A stretch of DNA of 29,507 nucleotides from Cephalotrichum gorgonifer (GCA_900312665.1 ONZQ02000007.1:1683297-1712803), one strand, 5' to 3'; counted from the stretch's first letter, positions 10,094 to 21,113 are shown. The notes: a model not told the origin generated them from the letters alone. A program made the numbers and translations.

Positions 10094-11305
10094 ATGGCTG
10101 GGTTCGGTGACTTCACAAGCATTTGCGCCACGGCGCCGCTACCACTATGCGGGTCCATTGGACCGATAACGTCGGTGTCGAGTAACGTGGGCATCGAGCC
10201 CGACTGCTTTGCCCGTAACATTGAGCTGGCGAACACGATCATCTTCGAGGCCGGCGCGAGTGCCATGCATATCGTGGCCCTGGTCATGACGGTTGTAATG
10301 ATCCTTCACGTACGGGGGAAGTTCACAGCAGTCGGTATGTTTTTTCTTCTTCCGAGAGACCAGGGATGAATGAACGCAATGCAGTATTCGGGAAGGGGAA
10401 AGGGGGGAGGGGGGAGGATTGGAATGCTAACTGGAGGGACTCGCAGGCCGCAAGGAGATTACGGCGTTCTTCTACATGTACATGCTACTCACCTTCATCT
10501 CGCTCATCGTCGACGCCGGAGTCGTACCCCAAGGCTCAACACCTGCGCCGTACTTCATCGCGATACAGAACGGGTTGTCGTCGGCCGTGGTGACGTGCCT
10601 GTTCATCAACGGCTTCGTCGGCTTCCAGCTCTACGAGGACGGCACCCCGCTCTCGGTCTGGCTCCTCCGCACCTGCTCGTTCGTCTCCTTCGCCATCACC
10701 TTCCTGGTCTCGCTCGCGACCTTCAACTCGTGGGCGGGCATGAGCCCGACGAACACCATCGGGCTCTTCGTGGTCCTGTACCTGCTCAACGCCATCCAGC
10801 TCTTCGTGTACGTGGTGATGCAGATCTTCCTCATCATGGCGACGCTCGAGGACCGCTGGGCCATGGGCGACATCATCTTCGGCGTCTTCTTCTTCGTCGT
10901 CGGCCAGATCCTCTTGTACGTCTTCAGCGTGAAGATTTGTACCGCGGTCAGCCACTACTTGGACGGCTCCTTCTTCGCAACGATATGCAACCTGCTCGCC
11001 GTCATGATGGTCTACAAGGTAAGATTTATCTATCTCTCTCCCTTGGAAACACGTCTCGCTTGGATGGGGAAAGGGGAAGGGGCTAACGGAGTCGTGTTTT
11101 TTTCTAGTACTGGGACTCTATTACCAAGGAAGACCTCGAGTTCTCCGTCGGCACGAGAATGAACAACTGGGAGGTGAAGGATCTGCTGCCCGAGGACGAT
11201 CGGCGGCAGACGGTGTTCTCGGACGACCCGTACGGCCAGTCGAGCTCGTACGACCACCCTTACTCGCCCACGCCTACCGGCCCGAGGTTCTCGACAAAGT
11301 ACTGA
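10094..11305 (+). CDS. chs7: Chitin synthase export chaperone Chs7
   Basis: Chs7 is an ER membrane protein needed for export of the class IV chitin synthase (Chs3 in yeast) to the cell surface (family knowledge). Three exons are seen: 10094-10334, 10447-11018 and 11108-11305, giving 336 aa. Intron 1 (112 bp) has donor GTATGT, branch GCTAAC at 10426-10431 and acceptor CAG. Intron 2 (89 bp) has donor GTAAGA, branch CTAAC at 11083-11087 and acceptor TAG. Phases 1 and 0 close cleanly. The N-terminus MAGFGDFTSICATAPLPLC is typical of the family. Seven hydrophobic segments follow, from about residue 45 to 275. The tail of about 65 residues after YWDSITKEDLEFSVG is polar, acidic and Tyr/Ser/Pro-rich, and likely cytosolic. 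The start is chosen by the family N-terminus and the A-rich context before ATG. Confidence 0.95.
10390..10414 (+). other. G-quadruplex-type motif inside chs7 intron 1
   Basis: Four G runs (10390-10392, 10395-10398, 10402-10407, 10409-10414) are separated by 1-3 A bases. This satisfies the usual G3+N1-7 pattern on the transcribed-RNA strand, just upstream of the branch site at 10426. Confidence 0.7.
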
Positions 11306-13110
11306 GCAGGAGAGCTCTGGGGTTGGTGGATCTCCTCAGCAGGTGGAGAACCAGTCTCTGTATAACCGGATGACCCTTATGTCTTCTTCTTCCTTAATCA
11401 CCTCTGTGGTGTATGGTCTTTTTTCTTCTCTCTTTTGCTTGCCTACACTATGACTTTTATTATAGACCGTGAGAACGGGAGTTTTCGACCTCTTTTCTTT
11501 TCTTTTCTTCTTCTTCTCTCCAGGATTATTGTTTTTTTTTTGGGCGAGGCGTTCCTTCCTTTGCTTTCCTTTTGTTGTTTGAGCTTGCTGGGGGGAGGCG
11601 ATATTGTGTTTCATGTCAGCATGCATACTGGATTCCTGTCATTGCCCATGACGGATTGTTCTGTCTAGGGGGTTATACACATACGAAGCGTTTTTAGCAA
11701 AAAGGGAGGAGTAGCCGGGAGGTGTCAGAGTGGATTGGGTGTCAAGGGGAAGAGGGCGAGTGGGTAGGGGAGGTGAAGGGGAAGCGAGCGAGGTAATTGA
11801 TGATAGAATGAGCGGCCGAGAGGTGGGCTGTCTAGGTTTAGCTTCCATAGAGGTAATGAGAATCTCGGAAGTAATTCTCCAACTGGATCTCTGGTGTGGT
11901 GGCTCTATCTCCTACATGTACCAAAAAAAAAGCATACTTATATGTGATGTTCGTTGCTCTCACCACTGTATCAGAGCTGGGAAGCTAGAACCTTACCATA
12001 GAGTCTGGTCGACTTGGCTTCGTCTCTTCTGTCTGCTTGGGCTTTCGTTTATTCTGGCATTTTTATTTCCCATGCTGCAAGAGTTGTGATAGGCCTTGGT
12101 TTCCAAGACGATCCTACTGTTATTATATGGATTATGGATATGTACTCTTAGAAAGGGTGCAATCTTGGTGGTGGTAGGGTAGCATAAGGTCACTTCGTAC
12201 CTTGACTATTGGCGCTAAAGCGCCAAGCTTTCCCACAGCTTGAGAGCTCCACTGTCATGTCTTGCCTGCTCCACACGTACCCCCACACGTATGATTGCCT
12301 GTGTTGGTACTTCTGAGATTTAAACCAATGTTGGAACCATGAAGCGCGTCTCCACAAATTCTAATTATTGAATGTCCTGATTGAGGCTTCTTTCCATTTA
12401 TCCACTTCTGACAGCCAACATTCATGGCGTTTCATTGTTCTCTTTCGCTCCTTCGTCATTCTCACTCCCGGTAGAGTAGAGGAATAGAAGGTAGACGGAC
12501 AGTGAACTCTGCGGCCGCCAGGGCTGTTCCCAGTGGGTTCATTCGACCTTATTCCTTTTTGCGTTGATTTTCCACTTGGGAAGGCGGATGCCTGCACAGA
12601 GCCTTCTCTTCTTCTAATCCCTGCTCCATTCCAGCTCGAGAGCCTTGTCTCGTGTCACACACAGTACAATCCAACAGGAAAGCGCAGGAGGAAAAAAAGG
12701 CCACTATCTATCGAGTCCATTATCTACCATTATTCGCAACATACTCATCACTCGCAACTCATCACTTTAGACGCGTCTCTCTCGCGGTCTGGAGGAGCTG
12801 GAATCACCAACCTTGATCAGCCACATACACTCTGGTCCTTATCTCATCCCGCCTCGGCCTGTTAGCCCAACTCACTCGTCTCGCGTCGAGCATTCCTGCC
12901 CTTTCCAACTCCTAATCCAGCAAGCCCGGCCCCGGCTGGGGCTGGAGAATTCTTTTCTTCGTCTTGCAGTTCAATCATTCAGAACTCTATATCCACCCCC
13001 CCTTTGACGAGAGCCCCCAACACCTGCTGTTTTAGATTATCATCGTCCTCTCTCTACTTTATCGGGCGCGATTTTCATCTGATCCAAGGTCCTGAAGAGC
13101 CACTCACACG
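11306..13110. other. intergenic: chs7 3' region and leader of the next gene
   Basis: No gene is recognised. After the chs7 stop there is a C/T-rich tract at about 11491-11520 and several T runs, plausible 3' UTR. An 18-bp palindrome lies at 12209-12226. The last 400 bp or so before 13111 are C/A/T-rich (ACTCATCACTCGCAACTCAT and similar), a plausible long 5' leader for the DUF3716-like gene. Confidence 0.5.
12209..12226. repeat. perfect 8-bp-arm palindrome
   Basis: TTGGCGCT-AA-AGCGCCAA, with arms separated by 2 bp. It could be a binding site for a dimeric factor or a small hairpin; no factor can be named. Confidence 0.8.
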
Positions 13111-15635
13111 ATGCCGCACCGCGTCTCCGGCATGGATACCCCACCAGACGCACCAAGGGCCAGCCTGGACCGCCCGGTCTCTTTGACCGCCCAGCAGCTG
13201 GCCGACTGGGACGAGTTCGAGAGGAAGTTCTTCCAGGACTACCTGGAGCGGCATAGGAAGGAAGATGAGGACGCCAAGCTCGACTACGAGACGAGGAAGG
13301 CTCGAATCACCGTCCAGCTGATGCAGTGCCAGCGCGAGAGGTCCGCCTACGAGAAGAAGCTCAAGGCCGTCGAGGGCCGCATTGCCACGCTCCAAGATGG
13401 GCTGCGCGGCCTCAACGACGAATATAAGATCCACTGCCTTAATGTGCGCGTGAGCCGTAACAGGGCCCACTTCGACCTGCAGGAGCGCTTCAAGAAATCC
13501 CGCGAGGGCGGCCCCCTCGACACGAGCTTGGTTGACCAGCTCCGACGAGTGGGCCCGCCGATGATGAACTTCCCGATAGGGAACGACCTGTTCGACGCGG
13601 GCGGCGGGCTTGACGAGACTGCCGATTCCGTTTCTACGCCGACCAGTGACGGAACTACCGAGGCTGGCGGAGAGGAGGTGGGCGGCGCGGATGAGTCCGA
13701 GTCCACTGGCGTCACCGTCTGCCGTTCCGATGGGACCATAGTCGGAACGGTCACGAAGCTTACGGAGGAGCCTCGCCTATACAAGGCTGCCGTCGACGTG
13801 CTACTGAGGCTTCCCGTCCGGAGAAACGTCGTCATCCGAGAAGGGCGCAAGTTCGGCCAGGCGGAGCTCGACAACATATATCGCTCGAACGACGGGCGGT
13901 TCTCGAAGTGGTTCAGCTTCATGATCCAGGCCGTCGGCGTCGAGCGACCTAACCTCTGTGATTTATGTACCAAGAATATAGGCCCGTTCCCCACCTGCGT
14001 CAGAGCCGACGGCGCATCGCCGCGGTGTGGCAACTGCGAGTGGAGTCGACGCGGTTGTCACGATTCTCAGGATAAGGTCTCCGAGAGCCAGGACCTTAGC
14101 GAGGAATCTGATTCCGAGCCAATCGTCGCCCCGATCGTGCCTCGACAGGGCCGGAAGTCGACCGCCGCACTCGCAGCCGGGTCGGCGGAAAGATCCGGCC
14201 CGCGCCGACCCCTCGCTCCCGCGCCGAACCGAACCGAGACCCCTGGATCGGGAGACGCGTCCGAGGGCGCTGAGGACCAGCGCGATGCCTCGCCCGAAAA
14301 GTCCCCGGATCCGTTCGACTTTGACCCGGAGGAGCTCATGAGCCCGACCATCACCATGCGCCAGGAGAACGGCGTGTACACACACCCGGAGCTCATGGCC
14401 GGAGTCCCCGTTGAGAAGATCGACCCAAACCATCCGTACTGGGAGCCTAATTGGAGGGATCCCGCCGACTTGATACGCGAGACGCTGGCCGGTCACGAGG
14501 AGAAGTACAATGCGCACGTCCAGAACCCGAAAGATAAGCCCGCCCACTACAAGTACTTCCAGGGCCGGCAGGTCAACCGCGGGCGCTCGAGCCTGGAATT
14601 CTTAGAGAACGGCCCGTTCCACCCGTTCCAGGTGGTGGGGAAGAGGTTCATGCAGCCCGGCATCACGACGTACGACACGCTCCACCGCCTCGCGGGCACT
14701 CTGGAGGAGCTTGGAAGGTTCAAGATCAAGATCAGCGCCACCGACTGGCTTCGACAGCGGCTCTGCGAGATCATGGACGCCGAGGGGGACAAGTTCAGCC
14801 TGATTAAGGCGGTGAAGGACCTCTACCACGACCCCAAGGTGCAGGCCCTGAGGCACCTGAGCGGGTTCGGCAGCGTCGGGCGGCCGGTGAAGGGCAACAG
14901 TAGGGCCCCGAAGGGGAGCGGGAAGAGGAAGCGGAAGAGGAAGGAGCCCGGCTCCGGCGAGGCCTCCCCGTTCTCGAAGCGGGTCAAGGTGGCGCCGCCG
15001 TCCCTGGACGCGGACGAGGCCGCGCCGTCGCCGGCGACCGAGCCCGCGCGCTCGGGTGTGCCGTCGCCGGCGGGCGGGCCGGACACGACGGACGAGGACC
15101 TCGAGTACGACGGGTGCACGGACACGGACTCGGTGTGCGGGGAGACGGTGGGGGACGGGGACTTCCGGATCCGCGAGATCCGCACGAGGCAGCACACGAC
15201 GTCGCAGGACATGACGCAGTACTGGCACCTCTTCCCCAACATCGGGCTCGACCTTCTGCTCCTGCAGTCCGCGGACCCGCCGCAGTGGACGCAGGGCCCG
15301 CCGGCCGACGACTTCGCGGCGGCGATGGACGACATCGACGAGGTGACGTACCACCCGGAGTCGCTGAAGGTGCAGGTGCTGCTGAGGTCCGGGGGGGAGA
15401 TCATGGCGTGGTTCTACAGGGAGAGGACTAAGAGGCGGCTGCTGGCGCTGTGTAGGGCGGAGGGGCGGGAGGTGCGGAAGGCTGCATCGTGAGTTTTTTT
15501 CCTTGTCTTTTTTTCAGCCGAGTTGCTTCTAGACGGATGCTAACGAATCTTAGGTCCGAGTATATGGAGGTCGAGTGGACGGCCGTGTGCGATAGCGATA
15601 CCCAACAAGTACTGACCCTCGCGGATTTCGAGTAA
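13111..15635 (+). CDS. DUF3716-like predicted nuclear protein, coiled coil plus Cys cluster
   Basis: Function unknown. Exon 1 is 13111-15488. A 65-bp intron follows (donor GTGAGT, branch GCTAAC at 15539-15544, acceptor TAG), then exon 2 at 15554-15635, giving 819 aa. Exon 1 alone would stop one codon past the junction; splicing adds 26 residues ending LTLADFE. Residues about 28-110 are Glu/Lys/Arg-rich and predicted coiled coil. Residues 283-316 hold Cys at 283, 286, 296, 306, 309 and 316 (CX2CX9CX9CX2CX6C) in a context (GPFPTC, CGNCEW) resembling fungal DUF3716 proteins, a likely metal-binding fold. A Ser/Pro/Glu-rich linker follows. Residues about 595-627 carry two basic clusters (KRKRKRK and SKRVKV), a probable nuclear localisation signal. 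A folded, Trp/Tyr-containing domain ends the protein. Met8 is an alternative start. The stop overlaps a possible GTAAGG donor, so the C-terminus could extend further. Confidence 0.8.
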
Positions 15636-16565
15636 GGAAAGGGGGAAGGGGGAAAAGAGGGGGGCGTGAATAGAAATTGTCAAGAGTCTGTAATATTGTG
15701 GATTTGGCGGACTAGAAGAGGAGTGAAGGGGATATACCAGTTTCGTCGAGCCTAGAGGATGTCTAGACACTTTGGTAAGAACGGGGATACTACTTAAGGG
15801 GAGATGGATGGATGGATGGACGGATGGCCAGCCCGCAAAGGTGAAGGGAGTAAAAGGGAGGGAAAGGAAACTGATTTGATATACCCCTTAACGGCGCTAT
15901 GAAACTAAGAAGGGAGGACAGCAATGGGACATTTCTTTTTATTTTCTCTTCCCTTCTTGTGGAGACTACTTTTTCTACTTTTTTTGTAGGGTTTACATAT
16001 TGTTCAATAGGGGTTTCGTGTAGACTTCGCGTGTCTATTTGCTTTTACTGTGATCTGGGGCGGATTGGCCCCATAGAGTGTGCGTGATTCCCAAGCGATG
16101 GAGAGATGGAGATGGACATGGAGGTGGAGATGGAGTTCGTACGCAAGGAAGATTTACGGAATGATGCTATGTATGCTACGCCGCGCTGTCTATGATGTAT
16201 GCTGGGTGGACCTGATTATGTACTTGTTTGGGAAAAGAACAGAAATAATGAGAAAGAACGAAGGATGAGATGGCAGTGAAGAGCGGGAGGGAGGGAGAGA
16301 TGGAGAAGGGAGTGTGTCCTCCCACCTCCCCAGTCATCCACAGTCGGGGAGCCTCTCCCCCCTTTCTCCCGGGGATTCAGTCAGAATCTACGCCACATCC
16401 TCCATAGACCACCCGACCTTGGCCTATATCCACCCAAGGTTGGCTTCTTCCCCCCTACCAACAGGCGGAGAGACTCGCCAACCTACCCTGCCGGGATGGG
16501 CGGACGCCCCCCTCGAGCTCCTCAGCTCCCTCCCAGTCTCCGCTCCGCTCACCGCCAGCTTAAGC
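15636..16565. other. convergent intergenic region
   Basis: This lies between the ends of the DUF3716-like gene (+) and the GH47 gene (-). A purine-rich stretch follows the first stop immediately, then a GATG microsatellite, T-rich stretches around 15930-15990 and a GGAGATGG-rich stretch at about 16098-16135. No ORF with coding character was seen; it probably holds both 3' UTRs. Confidence 0.5.
15803..15820. repeat. (GATG)n microsatellite
   Basis: Four and a half GATG units followed by an interrupted unit, in the 3' intergenic region. Confidence 0.8.
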
Positions 16566-18562
16566 CTAGCGGGTCGAGGGAAGCCGGAAGGGGTGGGCCT
16601 CAGTGTTGAGGACGTACTCGTCTAGACTGATGAGGGAGGGCGGCGAGAAGATGAGGTAGAAGTACTTGAGGGTCTCCGCGAACCAGAAGCTCTAGTTGGT
16701 GTGTGTCAGTCAGTAAGTCAGTTTCTCATACTTTGGCTTTTGAGCGTCCTTCGGGTCTCCAAGATATTTTACGCGTGTTGACCATATCGGCTAGAAAGAA
16801 GAAAGAGGGGGAAAGACCATTTTGCAACAACAGCGGGAAGAGAAGGAAGCGGAGAAAACAAACGGGGTCCAAGTCGACTCACCTCCATGTAATCCATCTT
16901 CTCCAGCTCCCCCACCTCCGTCACGTCCTTCACCGCCGCGCTTGCGACCCCCGTGCTCGTCCCCCCGCGGACAGCCATGAACATCTCCCACGCCATGTCC
17001 GCGAAGGCCTCGTCGCCCGTCACGCGGTACAGCACGAAGAGCGACTCGATGGCCTCGGGCCGGAGGAGGTACCGCGGGTCCTTGATTGAGGAGAAGGGCA
17101 GCGGCGTGCCCTCCTTCCACTCCCGCCGGGCCTGCGTCTCCTCGTCGTAGAGGGTCGAGTTCCATTCGCACGACGGGTAGGACGCGGAGGCGGAAGGTGA
17201 GGCGGATGGCGGGCAGGGGACCATCGTCAGCCGCTCCGGCATGATGCCGCTCGCGAAGGCGCGGTAGAGGTACGCGCACCCGCGCGCCAGCCTCGCGCCG
17301 TTCTCGACCGCGACGGGGTCGGAGAGGAGGCGGCCGGCGAGGGCGAAGGCGCCGCCCACGAAGCACGTCAGGTGCTCCGTCTCGGGCTCCAGCACGGGCG
17401 AGTTCCCCTCGCGGTCGACCTGGACGTTGCCCGAGATCAGTATGTCGTCCTCGACGCCCGGGGGCAGCATGGGCCTGAAGAGGAGGTGGGCCGACGTCGC
17501 GTTGAGGAACCCGCGCGTCATGGACTCGTAGATGGGGTCCCCGCCGCCGAGGAGGAGGTGCATCTTGGGCAGGTACTCGTACAGCGAGTCGGCGCCGCCA
17601 CCGAGGGTGAAGAAGCGGCCGGTGACGACGTCCTCGTGGGACATGGACACGTACATGGGCCACAGGCCCGGGATGGCCGTGTCGTTCTGGCCGGCGGCGA
17701 AGAGGTGCGAGATGCGCGAGACGGCGTCGAAGTACCGCGGGTCGCCCGTGACCTGGCTGAGGCGCGTCATCTCCAAAGACAGGGTGCCGGCGGCGGCGGA
17801 GACGACGCGGCCCTCGGGCAGGAGACCGCGCCCGTCCTTTGCGCGGCGGAAGTCGATCCAGTCGACGGGGAGGCGCGAGGGGGTGTCGAAGGCGACGAGG
17901 AGGAGGTCGCCCAGCTCGACGGCCTTGCGGAGGAGGACGGGCCTGCCGCTGAGGTCGTGGGCGGAGAGGAGGCCGCCCAGGTAGCGGATGGTGGTCTCGA
18001 AGGTGTTGACGCGGGCGGCGGTGGAGGAGCCGAAGTTGATCTGGGCGACGCGCTCGACGGCCTCGTCGAACTCGGCGCGGAGGCCGAGGAGGTAGAGGGT
18101 GTCGAGGGAGTCTACCAGGGTGGCGGCCCAGCCGTTGAACTGCTCCGTGGGGCCGAGGGAGAGGGGGAGGAGGGCGTCGGCGGCCCAGGCATGATCGCAG
18201 TAGGCGGCCCAGTCGCGGACGAAGAGGGCGCGGACCTCGCGCCGGCGGGCCTCGGCGCGGGAGCCGGGGGGCGGGGCCTCGGGGAAGTCGTGCTGGATGC
18301 GGGGGAGGGGGTCAGGGCGTGGAGGGGGTGGTTTGGAAGCCGGGAGCGGAGGTGGGTTCTCGGGGCGGCGGCGGCGGAAGTCGATGGTGGACTTGCGGAA
18401 GGTGGGCCGCGGGGGGAGGTGGTTCATGTGCCATGCTAGGCGGACGGACTCGGGGGCCTCGGGTGGCGGCGGCGCGGGGGAAGGGTAGAGGAGGTAGATT
18501 AGGGTGAGGGCCGCGGCGAGGGCGAGGAGGAGGGGCCGGGGTTTGCTCCGGCGGAAGAACAT
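16566..18562 (-). CDS. GH47 alpha-1,2-mannosidase, type II membrane form
   Basis: Class I mannosidases remove alpha-1,2-linked mannose from N-glycans in the ER or Golgi (family knowledge). Exon 1 is 18562-16883 (560 codons), the intron 16882-16692 (191 bp, donor GTGAGT, CTGAC branch strings, acceptor TAG), and exon 2 16691-16566, giving 601 aa. The junction restores MES-FWFAETLKYFY. After FFRRSKPRP, residues about 10-27 form a signal anchor, then a Pro-rich stem, so the catalytic part should be lumenal. Motifs: VDSLDTLYLLGL (150-161), FETTIRYLGG with Glu189, GGGADSLYEY with Asp325, and YLLRPEAIES with Glu503; these three match the family's catalytic acids by motif. Cys400 and Cys429 fit the conserved disulfide. 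NTEAHPF (589-595) in exon 2 supplies the Thr that binds Ca2+ in the family. ER versus Golgi placement cannot be decided here. Confidence 0.93.
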
Positions 18563-18606
18563 GGGGCCGGCCGCGCTGTGTTATACGGCGAGGGGTGTGG
18601 TCGGGA

Positions 18607-18658
18607 GTGAGAGCCGGTAGTGAGAGTCAGTAGTGAGAGCCAGAGGTGAGAGCAAGTA
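18607..18658. repeat. 13-bp tandem repeat upstream of GH47 gene
   Basis: Four units start exactly 13 bp apart at 18607, 18620, 18633 and 18646, each beginning GTGAGAG (for example GTGAGAGCCGGTA). Two degenerate units follow at 18659 and 18677. On the GH47 sense strand this is a CTCTCAC-repeating pyrimidine-rich tract about 45-97 bp upstream of the ATG. Confidence 0.8.
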
Positions 18659-19492
18659 GTGAGGCGAGAGCCAGCGGTGAGTGACAATGATGAGTGTGAG
18701 TGGTCACCTCATTGTGAGTGGTATGGTATAATATGAGATGGGCTGGCGATGGAAGTCGAAAGTGTGTGCGAGGGCCACGGTGAGATTTCGAGCCATTAAC
18801 ACGAATGGACGGATAGACGGGGGACGCTGTCTTCCAGGTCTGATATGGAGCAAGTGAGGCTGGTGAGTGTTGTCCGGGGGGGTGTGGGCGAGGTTTGAAG
18901 GCGAAAGGTGAGAGAGAGTGAGATGTGGTCCTTGGTCGTGTGCTCTGTTGGACCTGTGTACATGCGATGTGGCGCGCTTGGACGGATGGAAGGAGGCCGA
19001 GTTCCTCTTTCCCTTGTGCAAGGTATGCAAGGTAGGTCTGTGTACTTGGGATGAAGTCTCTCTGCCTGTCCTCTACAGACACGCGCCTTTCCCCTCTGCT
19101 TTTGGAATGCTCCTCTTCCTTTCCTGTCAAAGAGAGGCCACAAGGAAATAAAGGCAGCCAGCTGTGGCGTCGGAAATTTGTAGCTCTGGGGGCCACCCTG
19201 GCACATATTATCGCGATTGCCGGACGGTCTTGGCGTCAGGTGGCTATGGGGGCGGCGGGCTAGGGGATTTAAATATTTAATATCATTTTAACACCAGTGG
19301 TATGCCTGTATTTACTTGTTGTACTCGCAATCTTTGGTCGGGGATAGTCTGTGGGACGCTGGCTGCCCTAGATGGCACAAGTAATAAGACAAGCAGTCTC
19401 TCCCTCCCCGGGGAGCCGTACAGCTCATACTCGTACTCGCAGCATTAGCATTGCGCGACATGAGGTTTCAAACGGGTCTGATTCTGATTGGC

Positions 19493-19508
19493 ATGCATAT
19501 GTATGCAT
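19493..19508. repeat. 16-bp palindrome
   Basis: ATGCATA-TG-TATGCAT, with perfect 7-bp arms, in the divergent intergenic region. Confidence 0.75.
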
Positions 19509-20039
19509 CTCAAGACACGCAAGAGTTAAGCCAAGACTTGGTAATACCAGAGCTCGACCTGAGCTGAGGGGCCGCCGTTCAACGGTGACATGATGCTGAA
19601 ACCGGCCAAAGCCATCACAAGAAAAGAAGAAAGCCTCTCCAACCCCCTCTGCAATCTACGGAAGTTTGTAAGAGGATTGAAGTAATGTGGAGGTTGGTGG
19701 ATGGACCCTGATCAACATCGGGGTTCCACCAAAATTCGCTTGCTTCCGAGTGTTGCAGGGAGCTAGTTCGCTTTGTTGGACCAGGCCCCACAACTTCTGT
19801 TGCTTGACAGGATACGTACTGCTCGTTCAATTGAACAGCTGCTAACGGCTGCAAACTCTACCACCCGGCCGCCAAGTCCACCACGGCTGTCCAAAGCTCT
19901 CTCCCCAAATTTTCTTGCATCGCGTCAATCCAGCCAATTCGAACCACCACGCACACCCCCGTCCAGCTCACCAGCGCCAACAACAAAAAGAGGCAGGAGA
20001 ACAAGAAAAGCAACCCTTGCTCTCTCTCTTTTCGTCAAA

Positions 20040-21113
20040 ATGCCTCCCAGGCTCCAATTACCCGCGCAGCTCCGCGGCACCCTCTCCCGCCCCGCCCCGG
20101 CCACAGCCTCCCTCACCTCCCTCCTCGCCGGCCTCTCCCTCCGCCCGGCCGCCGCTACCCTCTCGGCCGGCTCCGTTAGGAGCGCACATATCCTCGCGAG
20201 CCTCGCGCCTAACGCGGGGTCGACAAAGGACAGGAAGCGAGTCGGAAGGGGTGCTTCGTCCGGGTACGGAAAGACGTCTGGGAGGGGACAGAAGGGTCGG
20301 AAGGCGAGGGGGCAGGTGAACCCGCGGTTCCAGGGAGGGCAGACGCCGCTGATTAAGATCAAGGGAAAGAGGGGATTCGATAACCTGTATGTTCATGTTC
20401 CCCGACTTCCTCCGGGCGTACGCCTGAAACACCTATGATTTCTACCGAGGATAAAGGAGACGTCTACCAAGAGTGGGAGAGAGTGTGGAAACCGTTCAAG
20501 TTGGACTTCGCCCCTGGCTAACCTGCAAACTCCAAACAGCAACGCACCGAAGCTCTCCACCACGAACCTCGAGCAGATAAAGGAGTGGATCGACAACGGC
20601 CGGCTCGACCCCACCAAGCCCATCACGCCCAAGGAGCTCATCGAGTCCGGCATCATCGGGTCCGTCCGCGACGGCATCAAGGTCCTGGCGCGCGGATCGA
20701 CCACCTTCGACCACCCCGTCACCATCACCGTCTCGCGCGCGTCGGCGTCGGCCATCGCGGCCATCGAGGCCGCGGGCGGCAAGATCACCACGCGCTACTA
20801 CACGCGGCTGGCCATCAGGCGCCTCCTCGAGGGCAAGTCGCTGCACTCGGACAAGCCGCTGCCCTTCGGGGCCGAGCACGTCGAGGGCGTGCTGGAGGAG
20901 GCGAGGAAGACGGGCTTCAAGTACCGGCTGCCCGACCCGACGTCGCGATGGGACGTGGAGTACTACCGGGACCCGGCGCACAGGGGCTACATGAGCCACC
21001 TGCTGCCCGAGGGCAAGAACCCGAGTTTGTTCTTCGGCGTGCCGACTGAGAAGAGGGCCAGGAAGAAGGTTACGAAGCAGGCGAAGGCCGTGGAGGAGGA
21101 GAAGATCTTCTAG
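20040..21113 (+). CDS. MRPL10: Mitochondrial large-subunit ribosomal protein uL15m
   Basis: This is the fungal uL15 homologue (yeast MrpL10), part of the mitochondrial large ribosomal subunit. Exon 1 is 20040-20386 and exon 2 20540-21113, giving 306 aa. The 153-bp intron has donor GTATGT, branch GCTAAC at 20517-20522 and acceptor CAG. The split codon CT|C gives Leu116 and the phase closes. Residues 1 to about 48 are rich in Ala, Leu, Ser and Arg with almost no acidic residues, a likely mitochondrial presequence. The L15 signature follows at about 66-90 (KRVGRGASSGYGKTSGRGQK), then FQGGQTPL and KGKRGFDNLNAPKLST. The rest is the long L15 domain plus the basic fungal C-terminal extension (EKRARKKVTKQAK). 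The start has a good CAAAATG context. The gene runs head-to-head with GH47. Confidence 0.95.

Larger units (their letters stand above)
18563..20039. promoter_or_regulatory. divergent upstream region of GH47 (-) and MRPL10 (+)
   Basis: No gene is recognised in this 1.5-kb stretch. Next to the GH47 start lies a 13-bp tandem repeat (18607-18658). An A/T-rich patch with TTTAAATATTTAAT lies near 19266-19280, and a 16-bp palindrome lies at 19493-19508. The last 90 bp before MRPL10 are A/C-rich (CCAGCGCCAACAACAAAAAG), a plausible 5' leader. Confidence 0.5.

Noticed and set aside
10370..11086. 238-codon plus-strand ORF overlapping chs7
   Set aside because: Out-of-frame shadow of chs7 exon 2; His/Arg/Leu-rich and without the transmembrane pattern of the true frame.
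14602..15354. 250-codon minus-strand ORF
   Set aside because: Antisense shadow of the DUF3716-like gene; extremely Arg/Leu/Pro-rich low-complexity translation.
17372..18439. 355-codon plus-strand ORF
   Set aside because: Antisense shadow of GH47 exon 1: high G/C third positions remove stops from this frame, the peptide is Gly/Glu/Val-rich without motifs, and the minus strand has full GH47 motifs.
18591..18720. GTGAG-rich block as a series of splice donors or a CRISPR-like array
   Set aside because: The 13-bp units are too short and lack spacers; it is a simple tandem repeat outside coding sequence.
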